Assembly: GCF_900496995.4 (NCBI RefSeq)
Contig: NC_044029.1
Coordinates: forward strand, 4,092,001 to 4,156,000
Direction: 5' to 3'
DNA length: 64,000 bases
From: Aquila chrysaetos chrysaetos
Taxonomy: Eukaryota; Chordata; Aves; Accipitriformes; Accipitridae
The position numbers and the translations under genes are program-made. Positions 32,415-44,880 of this stretch are shown here, one piece after another; position 1 is the first letter of the stretch; each line of letters starts with the position of its first letter. The notes beneath the pieces were generated by a model that did no database searches, was not told the origin of the DNA, and worked only from the letters and a program-made list of their open reading frames with translations.

Positions 32415-35400
32415 TGCAGCCCCTTCCCCGGGGTCCGCTACGGACGCCCCGCTCCCCCCGGCCTCGGGGCTGGCTGTGCGGGAGCGTCCCTGCCGCGGCG
32501 GGCCGGGGCTGAAGCCGGGCTCTCCCCGCTCACCCTTCCCGGTGTACGGCTCCGGTTGTTCTCGCGTGTCCGGCGGAGAGAAGAGACTTCGTGGCCGGTG
32601 GTGGAGCGGGTCACTTCGCGTGGGGCTGAGCTGGCGGCGGCTGAAAGCTGCCGGGAGCCTCCGTAGGGTTTTTCTGGTAGGAAAGGCAGCGCGGCGGGGT
32701 TTGGGGTTATCGCTCCGTCTGACTTCGCCGAGCTGCCAAAGTTTGTCGGCGGCCAAGGTCCGGCTTTGCTTCGAGGATATATACCTGCAAGCCGGAGCCC
32801 TCACGCAGGGGCAGGGATACTGGAAAGCAAGAGTTCGCTGCTGGTTTGAACTGACCTCCTTCAGCGCTTTTCTTACTTTTCCTCCCCCTTTTCTGGACCG
32901 CTGCTAATTTTACGGCTAAAAGAGCTGCAAGGCAAATTCTTGATTGAAAACAAGAGCTCGCCGCGTTGAAGGGAGTCGGTCGTATTTTTTGTTTGTTTGG
33001 CTGCACGTTGGTGTGCTGTTAGTACTTTTGTTCAGCCATCTGTTAGATGAGTAGATTCCTTTCTTAGCCCGCTTGAAGACGAGAATAGGAGTCGTTTCTG
33101 TGTCGAAAAGATGTCTTGTGTAAGTTATGATGTGTTGGGTGGAAACACAACTAATTACAGTGTGAACCTGAAGCAGCCAAGTGCTTCCAGTAAGGATTGG
33201 GGTGGGGGGTGTTCTAAAGAAAAAGCAATATACAGACATCAAGCAAAACCGTCAGCCTGATTCTCTGTTTTCCTCTCAGATACGTCAAATTGTTACTGAG
33301 TCCAGCGTTAATTATCTGGGCTCTCTTAGTTAATCAGGATTTACTGGAAAATAAAACGCTACTTAATGCATCTTTCTGCTTCGTTTAATATATTCCCATT
33401 TTTAGTATATATGACAGAAATGATTTTGTTTAGATTTCGAAAAACATGTAATAAAGCAGGATATTATCTCTACTTAACAGCTGCATTGTATGTTCATGTT
33501 TCGTAGTGCCTGTGGTAGTGCAATGCACCCCTGCTCTTCTGAGTTAAACAGCTGTGCAAATAAAAGATACGTGTTAGGGGGTGCTCAAGAGCTTAGAGCT
33601 GGGCTGTTAAAATTTGATACGGTACTAAGTTTCAGAAAGTTGGGTAGACTTTCAGTGCTAAGCAGTGATTTCAGGACCTCTAGAGCTGAGGTTGTGTGAT
33701 TGAGTCTGTTTATGTTGTGATGGTGTTTGTGGGGAAGGTGACGAGGAAGCGGTTCTGGTGAACAAAGTCACTTAGAAGGCAAAAGAGAAAGGGATGCTGA
33801 GGAATATCGGTAGGAAGAAAGTGGGACGGTTTCATGGAAAATGTGAATTTTAGCGAGGTATTTGAAGGCAAAGGCATAGAGAGAATCCTGGTGGGCAGGA
33901 AGAGGGAAGCTGAGGGGTATGTGAAGGCTGTTGAAGAGGGGATGAAGAGTATTTTGTGTGTGATGGATTATGTGAGGACAAAAGAAAAATACATGGGGAA
34001 CAGGTGAAACAAGATCAGAGATTCATGATCCTGCTGACAGTGTCATGACAGCTTTAGACATTTCAGTTAAGGAGCTTATATGCAGGGTATGGAAAGACTG
34101 AGGACTGCCAGAAGACAGTTCTGAAGGTTTAATATCCGTTTCTTTGTATTGCTGCAGAATTTAGCTTCTGAAATATATAGGCATGCTTTATAAAGCTATT
34201 GCTCACATAAAAACTTACCAAATCCTGTATTTTAATTTCAGTCCTGTGATCTGTAGGAACTATTTCCTACATTGAAATTATTTAATTGTGAATTCACTTA
34301 TTACTCTGGTTTGTGCTACGTAAGCTATCCTTCTGACAACTGATTGGTAATACAGCGTTTCAGTAGAAATGTTATCATTGTGTGTGAAGGCTTCAGATGG
34401 AACTTGAAATGCCTAGAAATCCTTTTGCTCTTCCTTCAGTTTAACTTGAAGGGCTTGAGTGTCTCTCTCTCATGTCGTCTTTTAATGTACCTTTAGAACA
34501 CAGCAATCTGGTACAGCATCGTCAGTATTGATTTACTATTTTTAAGTAGGATTTGCAGATATGAGTGACATCAGCTTGATATGCAGGACTCTCTGTAAGA
34601 GATACTGTGCTACTTGAGGGAACTATGGTATGGAGAGAAATACCGAACACAGCTTCTGTCCGTGGACAGAAGTTGCGAAAGGTCGAACATTGATAACCCA
34701 GCCTTAGCAACACTCCAGCTTGCCCTGTGCCTTTCTAAATAATGCAGTGCATATTCAGTTTCTTGCTATGTATCTTTTCTAGTTCCTCTGCAAAATTGTT
34801 TCAGTTATATCTGGGTCCAGAGCTGGATGTAATTCAGTGACAGGTGAAGGGGTTCTGCCATAGCTGTCGCTTACATATTTGAAAATGTATATGTAAATCT
34901 GGACTTGTTAGAACTAAGGAACTATAGCACTTATGTAAAATACTTCTGGATAATTTAAAAATTATCTTACTGTAGTGATCAACCTGTATGTTTGTTTCAA
35001 CCTTCATTTATAGGCATTCTCTCATTACTTTCTCATGTACTGCATATTCTTTATATACGATGGTGATGAATGCACATTTACTCATTTTCTGCCTGGAACT
35101 ATTGTGCTGTCTTCAAGTATGCCCTTTGCCTTTAAAAGGGAAAAACAAAAGCTCAGAGTTATGAGTTTGACATTTATTATTTCTTGCTGAAGAAACAGTC
35201 CTTATATGTGAATCTATACAGCTTATTTAATGTGGGCAGAATGTATAGCTTAGACTTGAAATCTGATTTGACAACAACAATGAGAAATATGTAGAGTATT
35301 TTAATGTCAAAAATGTAATTCAAAGGGAAAAAAAACCATAGCAGGAACAGAATAAACAAAATCAAAATGACTTTTCCAATCGAACTTCATTGGTTTCAAG

Positions 35401-36766
35401 GATTGAAAAAATGAGGCCTACAGGGTTTAATGTCCCTTTAACCCTCTAATATGTCAAGTCTCATTAGAGTTACTCAGATCTATCTCTGCATGCGATCTTA
35501 AAAGGTTGTTTATTCATCTCTTGTCCTTACTCCAAAGTTATCCCCAACTTTCCTGTTTTATTTCAACAAGTCATTGGACAACCTGAGATTTTTTAAATTA
35601 ATGTTTTCCTTTTGCAGTTTATTTAGGATGTTTTCTAAAACTCTAGTGGCTTGGAAACCATCATTTTCCCTTGTATTTTAAAAACTACATGTGTTATCTT
35701 CCGGGATGTCATGACTCATTCCTTTTTTTGTTTTCTTCTGAGCATTGTGGCACCTGAGAAAATCAGAACCTCTGCCTAATGAGAAAATAAATACACATTT
35801 GCAGGAAATAAATTAATGATCTCAGAATACTTTTTTGAAACTTTCTTTCTGTAACTGAAAGCAAAGTAATTGAAGTGAAAAGCCTTGTGAGTCATTAAAA
35901 CTTAAGTTGCTGGAGAATGGGAGCTCTAAAATACTTTATCTGTTTCTCTGTGCAGTGTACTAACTGCTATCGCAGTAATCTCTGAGTGTATCCCAAACAT
36001 ATAGCAATAATTGTCTCTCTCCCTACATGCTCTTTTAAGAGCTGGATTGGCTTTCTTGGTTTGTGTCTGTGAGTTGTAGTGTTTTATGCCAAAAGTAGTC
36101 CCAAGAACAGTAAATTGGCTGTTGGAGCGAGCTCTTCCTTCACATAAGAACAGCACATCGATCCCTTGGTAGATACCTTCTGGGCATCATATTATTTTCA
36201 TATATAGCCTACAGATGTGATTTCCTAACTCTGCGAATACAGTATGCATATGCAAACAAGGTGCCATGAGAAAGCCGGTATGTACATTTGCAGTAGGCCA
36301 GCTGCTAAGCAGTAACTGTTTCAAGCCCTTTCCTTTTCTTTTCCTAGTGCCTGTGAAATAGATATGTGAAGTAGAGTGTGAAATAGATTTCACCTTGTAG
36401 GTGAAAAGGAATAAACTACCTTGTATACTGTGTGGTAAGGTAAGAGTATGCATATGGCCAGCTTCTAAAGTAGCTGATTTGTTAAATTCACACCTTGGCT
36501 TACCTCGTAGTAACTTGTATCCTCAAGTTTAGGTGCAGCTGCTGTCAAAATCTTATGTCACACTGATTAATTGTTTCACTGTCTTCCTACTGTTTTGTGG
36601 TTCAAAAAGGATATTACTTTAGGGTGGGTTGCAGGATCTTGCCATGGGGATACCCCTTGGGTGGCTAGAGACAGTCCCATAGGGGACCCTAAATACCAGG
36701 AGAGAGGTCTCTGTTCATGTGGAGCATTGCAAGGAAAGGAATATCAAATTATGTTTGCACGACAGT

Positions 36767-36802
36767 GTCCAGGACCATCTGTCCCTGTTTCCTGGACAGA
36801 TG
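36767..36802. other. Two overlapping inverted repeats (alternative hairpins)
   Basis: GTCCAGGA (36767-36774) pairs with TCCTGGAC (36790-36797), and CATCTGTCC (36776-36784) pairs with GGACAGATG (36794-36802). Both are perfect, and they share bases 36794-36797, so only one can form at a time. Confidence 0.7.
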
Positions 36803-36947
36803 CAGGTGAACATAACTTGTTCTTTTGCTGTTCCCAAGTGTAGAAGTTGTTAACATAACCTCAAAAGTATGGACATAAAGATAACCTGGGAAAATGTTCC
36901 TTTAGCAATAGTAGGGTTTATTGCAGAAGGGGTAGTGCTATTTGAAA

Positions 36948-36948
36948 T

Positions 36949-36982
<34 letters not shown>
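36948..36982. repeat. T23 run followed by (GT)6
   Basis: A homopolymer T tract runs directly into GT repeats. This could be the reverse-strand tail of a small retroposed sequence, but no body can be recognised next to it. Confidence 0.85.
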
Positions 36983-37834
36983 CAGTTCAACTTCATGTAT
37001 CTTCTTTTCTCCCTATTCCTGTGCTGGGCAGGCAAGATAAGAGGTAAAAATTTGAGAAGGTTTAAAGCTGTGTAATAATAGTGCTTAAGACTGCACTGTC
37101 CTATTGGCTTTCCTGCTCCTTCATGATATTGCATAGGAGAAGGCACATGAGCATTTTTAAGTGAGGTCCTCGGTTGCCAAATCCTATCATCTGAAGAACA
37201 GAAATGGACACTTTAAGGCCAAAACATTGAGAGTAGAAGTTGCTCCAGGGTGTTGTCATCTTCCTCTAAAACAACTTGAAGGTAGGACAGGAACACACAC
37301 TAGTCAAGCAGTAACGAGTGTCGGTTGCAGAGGAGCTCAGCAGGATGAGAATGGGTGTTGCTTTTTCCTCAGCATGCTGGAGATGATTCACCAGAAGGAC
37401 AAATGTCTGTTCTCTGCTGTGACCTGAATTTGGACAAAGAGCATGTGCATTGACCTGCAATAGGTGGTGCTAATGGCTATTTATTGTTAGCAAAATAACG
37501 CCCTTTTTAATCCGATTTTTTAAAGGTGGTGGGTGTGTTGGTATTTTTAAGCAATTTTTTTTTTTTTTTTTCTTCAGCACTGAAAATGGTGTTGGCTGTT
37601 CCTAGATGAGCAGTAGATTTCCTGTTGGTGATGGCAGCTTTGTTAGTCACTTTATTTATGGATTTCTTCCTTTGCCTAGTCAAGTAAGTCAGAGGATATC
37701 TCTGGCTGTTTCTCTGTCTCCTAATCATTTAATCTGTTTATGGAAATAGAACTTTGTGTTTCTGCTCTTACATTTGGGTTTATTACTGGTAACCCATGAT
37801 CCTAGTCTGGATGCAGGGATCTTCTCTGAGAAAT

Positions 37835-38560
37835 GGGGTAAGATTGGAAGGGGGAGCAGGGGAAATCATAGTGATTCTCTATTCTAATCCCCTGAGTCAG
37901 ACAAGCCAGAGAATCCAATGTCCAGACCAAAACTTCCTCTGAAACTTCTACACATCTCAGAAAGTGAGTTTAGGTTGACTGCAAGTGCTGGTGGCTCTGC
38001 CACAACCCTAGGCAAGATGTTCCTGTAGTTAATTATCCTTTGGGTTTCATGATAATTTTAAAGCTTTGTTTCTAGTTTGAACTTGTCAAACTTCAGTGGT
38101 CAGCTATGGGATCTCATTGTGTCTTTTTTTTTTTTTTTTCTTTTCCTGCTCAAAGAGCCATCTGTTCTCAAAAATCTTTCACATGTGCATAAGCTTATCT
38201 ACTGTTACCATCTCACTTCTTTAAATTCTTGGTTAAATTAAGCATGATGAGCTTTCTTGTGATTTGAGGTATGACTTTTTAGGCCTTGGATACTTCTGTA
38301 GTTATTTCTTGCCTTCATCCCAAGTTTTCATCTAATAATGCCAGAAGGTGACATAGCGTGTCACCAACAGTCTGGCAGGTGCTGCGTACAGAAATATTTT
38401 CAGCTCCCTTCATCTTTTTATGTTTATCTCCTTGTAATTCGGAGGACTATTATACCACTTAGCTGCAAACTTGAATGGAGCTCTCAAAATAACTGTCTAC
38501 AATGATTTCCAAATTCTCTTCATTTTTTACTCTCCTAAGTATAACCAATGATCTCTATTC
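37835..38560 (-). mobile_element. Ancient CR1/L3-like LINE 3' region, degraded
   Basis: Read on plus, the segment follows the reverse complement of the long 3' region of old amniote CR1/L3 elements. Landmarks are GGTGGCTCTGCCACAACCCT near 37990, then GTTCCTGTAGTTAATTATCC, TTTCTAGTTTGAACTTGTCA near 38070, then a CAGCTATGGGATCTCATTGT block near 38101 and AGAGCCATCTGTTCTCAAAA near 38154. It is broken by a T run at about 38126. Minus orientation, antisense to FGD6. The outer limits are uncertain and it may extend toward 39000. Confidence 0.6.
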
Positions 38561-41500
38561 TTAGGTGAACAGTTCCACATGGCACCAGGAAAAAGCCCAT
38601 TGTCCAAACAACTCACCACTCCATGCATTTGTTGTATAACATTTCCTTGATTATATTTATTGTTTTTCAAGAAAGAGGCTTGCTTATGCTTGTCATTTAA
38701 CAAAAAGTCATTCTCATATGACTTCCAGTCATTCCTTACACCTTTATATATAACAGTTGCCTCCTACTTAGTTTTCTCTCTATTCAGGATGGGAAGTTGT
38801 CCCTTTTAAAGCACTATGTTATGTAGAACTGGTTTTTATCGACACATGGTGAATTAAATTAGTTTATAATCAACTAAACTTTAATTCTTGATTTCTAATC
38901 AAAATCTAATATACTTTTAGCCTTGCCTAGCTGCTGTGATTTTCTCTAAGAAGTTAATTGCTTGTATTTTTCAGAAACTTAAAAGATACTTTGTTGAGGA
39001 AAACTACTGGTATGCATTCCCTTCCTGGAGTCTTTCCTCTCACATCATATTCACGTTTGAAAGGGCTCTTCATTGCATTCCTTTCTGATTGAGCAGTTGA
39101 CGGCAGATCTGTATTGATACTGAGACTGTAATGTGCCTGTTAATACATTGACCCATATCTGCTCATTTCATCTAGAGTAATCACTTTAAAGCAGATAGTG
39201 GTGTTTTTATGATACCATGCAACTTGCTGGTCTCTTCTGTCTATCCCAATGCTTTTAAACATTGAAGTAATTTGAAAAGTTCTACTAGGCTTCAGAAATC
39301 GTATTGAATCACACTTATCAGAAGTGAATTTTTCTTGTTCTGTTCGTTATCCAGGTTTCCACTATTGGCATAAAACCAACTGGTTTGTTTTCTTTGTATC
39401 CCTTTACATTTTCATGTTTTAGTTTTGAATCTTATATTCAGGTAACAGTATCATATCACAACTTCTGAGTGTCCTCCCTAATAAACACTAGTTGAAAGCC
39501 CTGCAGAGTAATCTAGTTTGATTGCTATCCAAAATGTTAGGCAGTCCCACTAGAGAGAGAGAAACTTCCAAGGTTTATGGACTTAATTTGTGGAGTGGGA
39601 CAAATAATCCACAGGATATCACTTACCTAGCCAGTGTTTAATCTCCTGTATCTTCTGCAATCTGTTTCTCTCATTTGGGCGTCAGGAAGGATTCCCAAGC
39701 AGACTGTCTCTCTCCTGTTTTCAGGGAGCTTTAATAATAAATATTACTGAACATGGCCCAGGTCTACTACTGTGTTGTATCCTGTGACAAACTGGGCATC
39801 CCTTCCTTGGTTTTTACTGTAGAAAACGGGCTTCTTTATTGCCATTACTTCATTCTTCAACTGAATAGGCAGTTACCTTGTCTGAAAGTGAGCGTACAAC
39901 CCCTCTTCTGTTCAGGATCAGTAGTTGCCCATCCAAAGGGTTAATTTTTTTTTTCGTAGCAAACTATTGACTCTTCACTCTGTGGGAAACCTGTCTTTGG
40001 ACAGGATGCAGAAGGTGGTACGGCCTTTGCAGTAGCTGGTAGTTGGGTCACTGTTGGCTGTCATCGATGGCTATAGGGAGCTGTACCTTTGGAAAGAAAT
40101 TCTGCGTTCCCTCTTGCAAAATGTCTCAAAAATTGTCTCTGCCATTGGGTTTACCTCTGCTACTATAACTACAGCAAGGACAGCTATTCTAAGTGTAAGT
40201 GGAGTCAGTCTGGATACCATTTAATGATTCATGTCCTAGAAAAACATGGTTTTCCTGTTTCTATAGTAGAGACATTGTTTCTGGCCATCTGCTTAGAGCA
40301 GTGGGTTAGTGTTTGGGAAATGCTTGCAACTGAGGGCATCTCCTTTTTTTATTATTTTTTTAAATCATCTAGATTTCTTTCAAACAGACCAAAAAAAAAG
40401 CCCAATACAGAAAAAAACCCCAAGTCTGAAACTTTATTCTCATATTTCTAGGCTAGAGATTAAGATATAGTTGCACATCTATAATAATAATGGTGATAAA
40501 AAACAACCAAACACCAAACCTATGCTTCAAAGGGAATAATAAATCAATGGCTTACCCAATCTCTTTGCATGTGAAACATTAATTAGCATGTTTTCGTGAG
40601 AGTTTTATTTAACATGTGTATGACTTCCTGAAAGTATACCAAAATATTATTCAAAACAAAGGTAATAAATATAGAGGTAGTACATAAAAACAGAATGAGA
40701 AACTTGTTTACCTTATAAATCAGTGTTCATGTGTTAAAAATCACTCAAAGCACTTGGAAATCTGAAATTATTCCAGCACATGTAAATAAATTGGTCATAA
40801 ATGATCTCCTGCAATATTAAAAAGTTTCAGACATGCCTTAAAAAAAACGAAAACAACAAAACAACCAAAACAACAACACGATTGAAACTCCATAATCTCA
40901 CAAGTTCCTCATGTGCTTCTTTTCCTGCCGTCTGCTCTCCCCAGGGTTTGTCATCTTGTGCTGTCAAGTGGGTCATAAGTCATAGCAGTGGTGGTTGTTT
41001 CTAGGTCAGACAGTTAACATGTTGGGAAGAGTAATTTTATAAGATGCCCAGAAATAGTATTTTACAGTAGGAGAGTACTGACTTGTTATGAATTACTGCA
41101 TTAACTTCACACCACAGACTCATTTCACTGAACTGATGGTAGTGACATGCCAGTTTTACAGCTGATATGGTAATTCATCTCAGTATTGTTTGAACATAAG
41201 AGGAAGGGGAAGAGGAATTTTAGGTTACACATTTCCAAAGGTGGTAGGGGAGGGGACTGAACTGTCCCGGTAGTTACCATAGCTGTTCTGTTATCTTTAT
41301 GGCTTATTATACATGAGGCACTTAACATATTTGCACCATTTTTAAATGCTATTATGCTAGTTCAAACTGCAAAACCAGGCTAGTCTGCTCTGTTTTTATT
41401 AGCATCGTACTTTAGCATCTGAGCAAGGACATGCACTTTCAAAAAGGTAAATTGTTTTTTAACAAACAGGTTACCCTTGAAGACTTTTCCTACTGCTCCT

Positions 41501-41710
41501 TGATTGTGCCTGTTAAAACAAAGGCAGGCAAAAAAGCAGTGGTAGGGAAGGGAGGCAGGCTTTCAAGAGAAAAAATGTATACATACGCACATGGAGATCT
41601 TGTAGATCACATGATTTAACTGTTACAAAACTTCTAATAATACTGTGATACAGGTGAAGTTGTTCTGTGGGCTGATGGTGACTAAAGTCTTTGTTTTCCA
41701 TCCTTCCTAG

Positions 41711-44150
41711 AAATTAAGAAGCCACCAGTGGCCCCCAAACCAAAATTTGTGGTAGGACACAAGGCAACGCCTCCACCTGTTGCACCGAAGCCCGATGTTG
41801 TACTTTCTGGTGTTATACAAGCAGCAAGGAAAACCAAGCCAGCAATTGCACCGAAACCAAAGGTTCTCAAGAGCTCATCCGTTCCGGAAGTTAAACCTCC
41901 GTCATCTACACGAAAAAGCACAAAAAGCTTTGAGGAGCACAGGGGAGATTCTTCTCAAACGCTAGACCACTTGAACTATAAAAATGAAGCCTTGGAAGGG
42001 AGTACTGGTAACACAGCATATATTCTGCCAATGTCATCTTGCAAATTTGAATGCCTTCGTAAGCTTGGAAATGGGGAGAACACCTGTAAAACGCAGATCA
42101 TTTTTGAACACTTTGAAAACTTAGAGAACATCAAAGTTGGTGAAAAAACCACGCTAGCTCTGGGGGACAGTCACAATGAAAAACTGGCAAATAGAAATCA
42201 GGTGGTTTTGAAAGCCAGCATTTTGGAAGAGAAACTTAAGGATGTTCTAACTCATAGTGTGTTTCCTAACAGCAGTCCTGTGAGGCACAGGTATGCAGAC
42301 AAACTTGACAAAGGGGATGGCAGCAGTTCCAAGAACAACGTTAAAATAGAGTTTATGGAACTTGTACAGTCTTCGTCGTCTTCTGAGGTAGCTAAAGGGA
42401 AGCCACAAAGTACTGATAATAAGCTCACTGCTGATGAGTTTCAGATGTCTGAAATTTGTCCTAGTTTGACTGAAAATAACCACAGTTGCTCTTGCCCATT
42501 GGACCAGGAAATCCTTGAAAATGAAAATTTAAGTAGCAATAGTACGTTTTTGGGTGAAATAGGTATGAAATCAGATCCTGATAAAGCCTCCTCTGAAACA
42601 TCTTCAGTCCTGAGCTCAAAAGTGCTTCCTATCCCTAAGCCAAGAAAGCCACGTGCTGCATGTCTAGTCCGTCAGGATGGCATAGACACCACAGGAGAAG
42701 GAACAAAGGAACCATCTAATTCGGAGAAAGATTCCTTCGGGCTTGTGGACCAAAGCTTTAAAAAGCCAGCAAAAATTAATATCCTTGGTCAAAGTGTTTG
42801 TTATAACAATAATACAGAAGTGCTTCATCCTGAAAAATGTGAGATAACTCAAAGCAATGTGGACAAAGTGCATGAGGTGAAGGAACCTGCTACGGAAGAG
42901 TCAACTTCACAAAATCTTTTGCCTCAGTTGTCACATAAAACTTCTGATTTGGTGGAAAGTGTTGAATGTTCTTTAGATGCAGACCATAACTTAGTTAACT
43001 CCATGGATGAGATGACAGATGATGCCAGTATGCTAGATGCTGTGGACAGAAGGACTAACTTTGTCAGGTGTGATGCTTTGTCCATGAGTTTGCCAAAGCA
43101 ACTCAAATTAACTAGCAGTCAGCACTCATTTGCGTCCAATAGCCTCCATGTTTCCCCACAAAAATTGGAAGATAAAGAAGTTAAAATAAAGGATGAAAGT
43201 TCTCCAAAAATCGTTCCTAAGAAACCACAGAGGCACAGCCTTCCAGCTGCTGGCCTGCTGAAAAAAGCTGCATCAGCAGAGCTTGTGGAGAAAAGTTCTT
43301 ACGCCTCCAGTGAGGACAAAACGAACAGCGTTCTGGAAGGATCTCACTTCACGCATCCACCAGCCAAGGAGCAAAGCACACTGTCATCCTGTGACATACC
43401 CAAACGTTCTTCTGAGAAACCTGTCTGGAAGTTACCTCATCCTATTCTTCCATTTTCAGGAAATTCTGAATCATTAAAAACTGCTAACGTTGCTACTGGC
43501 TTCAACCACTTGACTGTTGTGACGAAGCCTAGGGCCAAATCTCTCTCTTCTGTGGACATGGAAAGGACAGACAAGCCTTGCAAAGACCATCAGAAGAAGA
43601 ATAGTTTGAAAAAGTTTCTTAACATGAAACTGTCTGTTTGCTTAATGAAAAGTGACTTCCAAAAATTCCTTTCTAAAGGCAGCCAGTCAATGGATAGTGC
43701 TATTGCCAACCTTTCCACCGGAGATGGGTGTGGAAATGGTAGCAACCGGAATATAGCATCTGTAGGCAGTGAAAGGAAAACTAAATCTGCCAAGGTGCAT
43801 TCCATAGAAATAAGTAGTCCGGCATTACAGAAGAAGAGGCAGAGAAATAGAAGTCAACCTGAGATGCGAAATAACCAAAGGCTGGAGTCTTTAGACGGGC
43901 ATGTACTTTTGGGAGAGAATTTGTCGCAAATGCATTTCAATTCTCTAACTAGCAGTTGTGCTCCAGAGTACGAAAATGTGCGTCACTATGAGGAAATACC
44001 CGAGTATGAGAACTTGCCTTTTGCTATGGGTGCTGGGAGAAATCTCTGTTTTGAATGGCAGAACTCCAGCAGCGTGGAAGACCAGAGCCCTGGCTTCTAT
44101 GAGGTTGAGGACCCTTGTGAAGCTACAAGCAGGCGCTTGAGACTTGCCAG
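41711..44150 (+). CDS. FGD6: FGD6 coding exon 2, giant N-terminal exon
   Basis: This 2,440-base exon encodes residues 5-817 and two bases of Arg818. The acceptor is CCTTCCTAG|AAATT and the donor is GCCAG|GTAAAA. The protein starts EIKKPPVAPKPKFVV, matching FGD6. Three APKP proline motifs (about residues 12-15, 29-32 and 51-54), a later PIPKPRKPR stretch and VPKKPQRHSLP look like SH3-binding sites. Most of the exon is Ser/Asn/Lys-rich and predicted disordered. Near the end is a tyrosine cluster, EYENVRHYEEIPEYENLPF (Tyr758, 764, 770), resembling phosphotyrosine docking sites. No DH, PH or FYVE domain is in this exon, as in the mammalian protein (about 1,430 residues). The frame is fully open, and the only in-frame stop is the TAA just past the donor. 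Confidence 0.96.
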
Positions 44151-44764
44151 GTAAAATAAAGAGAAAAGGGAAGTTAAACAGCTCCATTGTAACTCTGTTG
44201 GTTGTAAACATGTTTAGATGATGACTTGAGAGGCTGTACCCCTTTCATTAAATGTCAGCAGGTGTATATCTTTCTATATGCTTTTCCTGTTTTGAAAGCT
44301 GTTTGCACTTGGTAAAGAGTCAAGAGGAAAAGTAAGCTAGTTATTCCTCATATGTGATCAAAATCTGGGGAACTAACGTATGTGCTTTTCCAGATTTAAT
44401 TAAAGCAAATCAGATAGTCATGTATTTGTATCTGAGAATACTTAAATGGGGAGGAAGGAACCTTACCAAAGTCTCAGGATGAACTTGAATAAGCGTCCAT
44501 AGAGTGCATAGTTGCTAGGTTTGTAGGGGGAATGAATATGTTTTTAGATCAGCTGATAAAAGCTGGGAAAAGCAGGCAAGCTTTTGGGTATGCAAATTCT
44601 TATCAGGTCTTGAAAGCTTTTTGGATGTAACAAAAGATATGGCCTCTCCCTGAATATAGTGAGTCTCCCGTATCTCCCTGTGCTCCCAGTGAAGGTGGTA
44701 GTGGTGCACGAGTTCTGTGACTCACACAGAACATTACTGAAAGACAGGGTCTAGTGACTCTGCA

Positions 44765-44880
44765 CGTTGCTGCTGTGTTTCATTGTCTCAGGAGGTGGTG
44801 GAGACAGACGATATCAGCAGATTCAAAAAGGGACTGGACCGATTCATAGGTATGTCCAAAACAGATGCTAAATGGAATAG
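44765..44880 (+). mobile_element. Small ancient LINE fragment (CR1/L3-like)
   Basis: TCAGGAGGTGGTGGAGACAG followed by AGATTCAAAAAGGGACTGGA and CCGATTCATAGG resembles the conserved block that precedes the 3' region of old amniote CR1/L3 LINEs. It is short and divergent, so the assignment is tentative. Confidence 0.45.

Larger units (their letters stand above)
31060..32680. promoter_or_regulatory. CpG island spanning the VEZT and FGD6 5' ends
   Basis: From about 31060 to 32680 the sequence is very G+C-rich with abundant unsuppressed CpG, in sharp contrast to the AT-rich introns on both sides. It covers the first coding exon of each gene. Long ORFs in several frames (for example 30991-32121) arise from the composition and are not genes. 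It includes an (AC)n tract at 31556-31572 and two long G runs at 32192-32204 and 32400-32414. Confidence 0.9.
32131..41710 (+). other. FGD6: FGD6 intron 1
   Basis: This is a 9.6 kb intron. Its first 550 bases are the 3' part of the CpG island, with G runs at 32192-32204 and 32400-32414 on the sense strand. Further in are overlapping inverted repeats (36767-36802), a T run with (GT)n (36948-36982) and an ancient LINE remnant (about 37835-38560). The remaining AT-rich stretches show no exon or RNA gene. Confidence 0.85.

Noticed and set aside
41728..44154. A GTG at 41728 taken as start and TAA at 44152 as the end of a single-exon gene.
   Set aside because: Homology extends upstream across a splice acceptor to an ATG exon at 32118, and the stop lies just past a splice donor. 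The true unit is exon 2 of FGD6.
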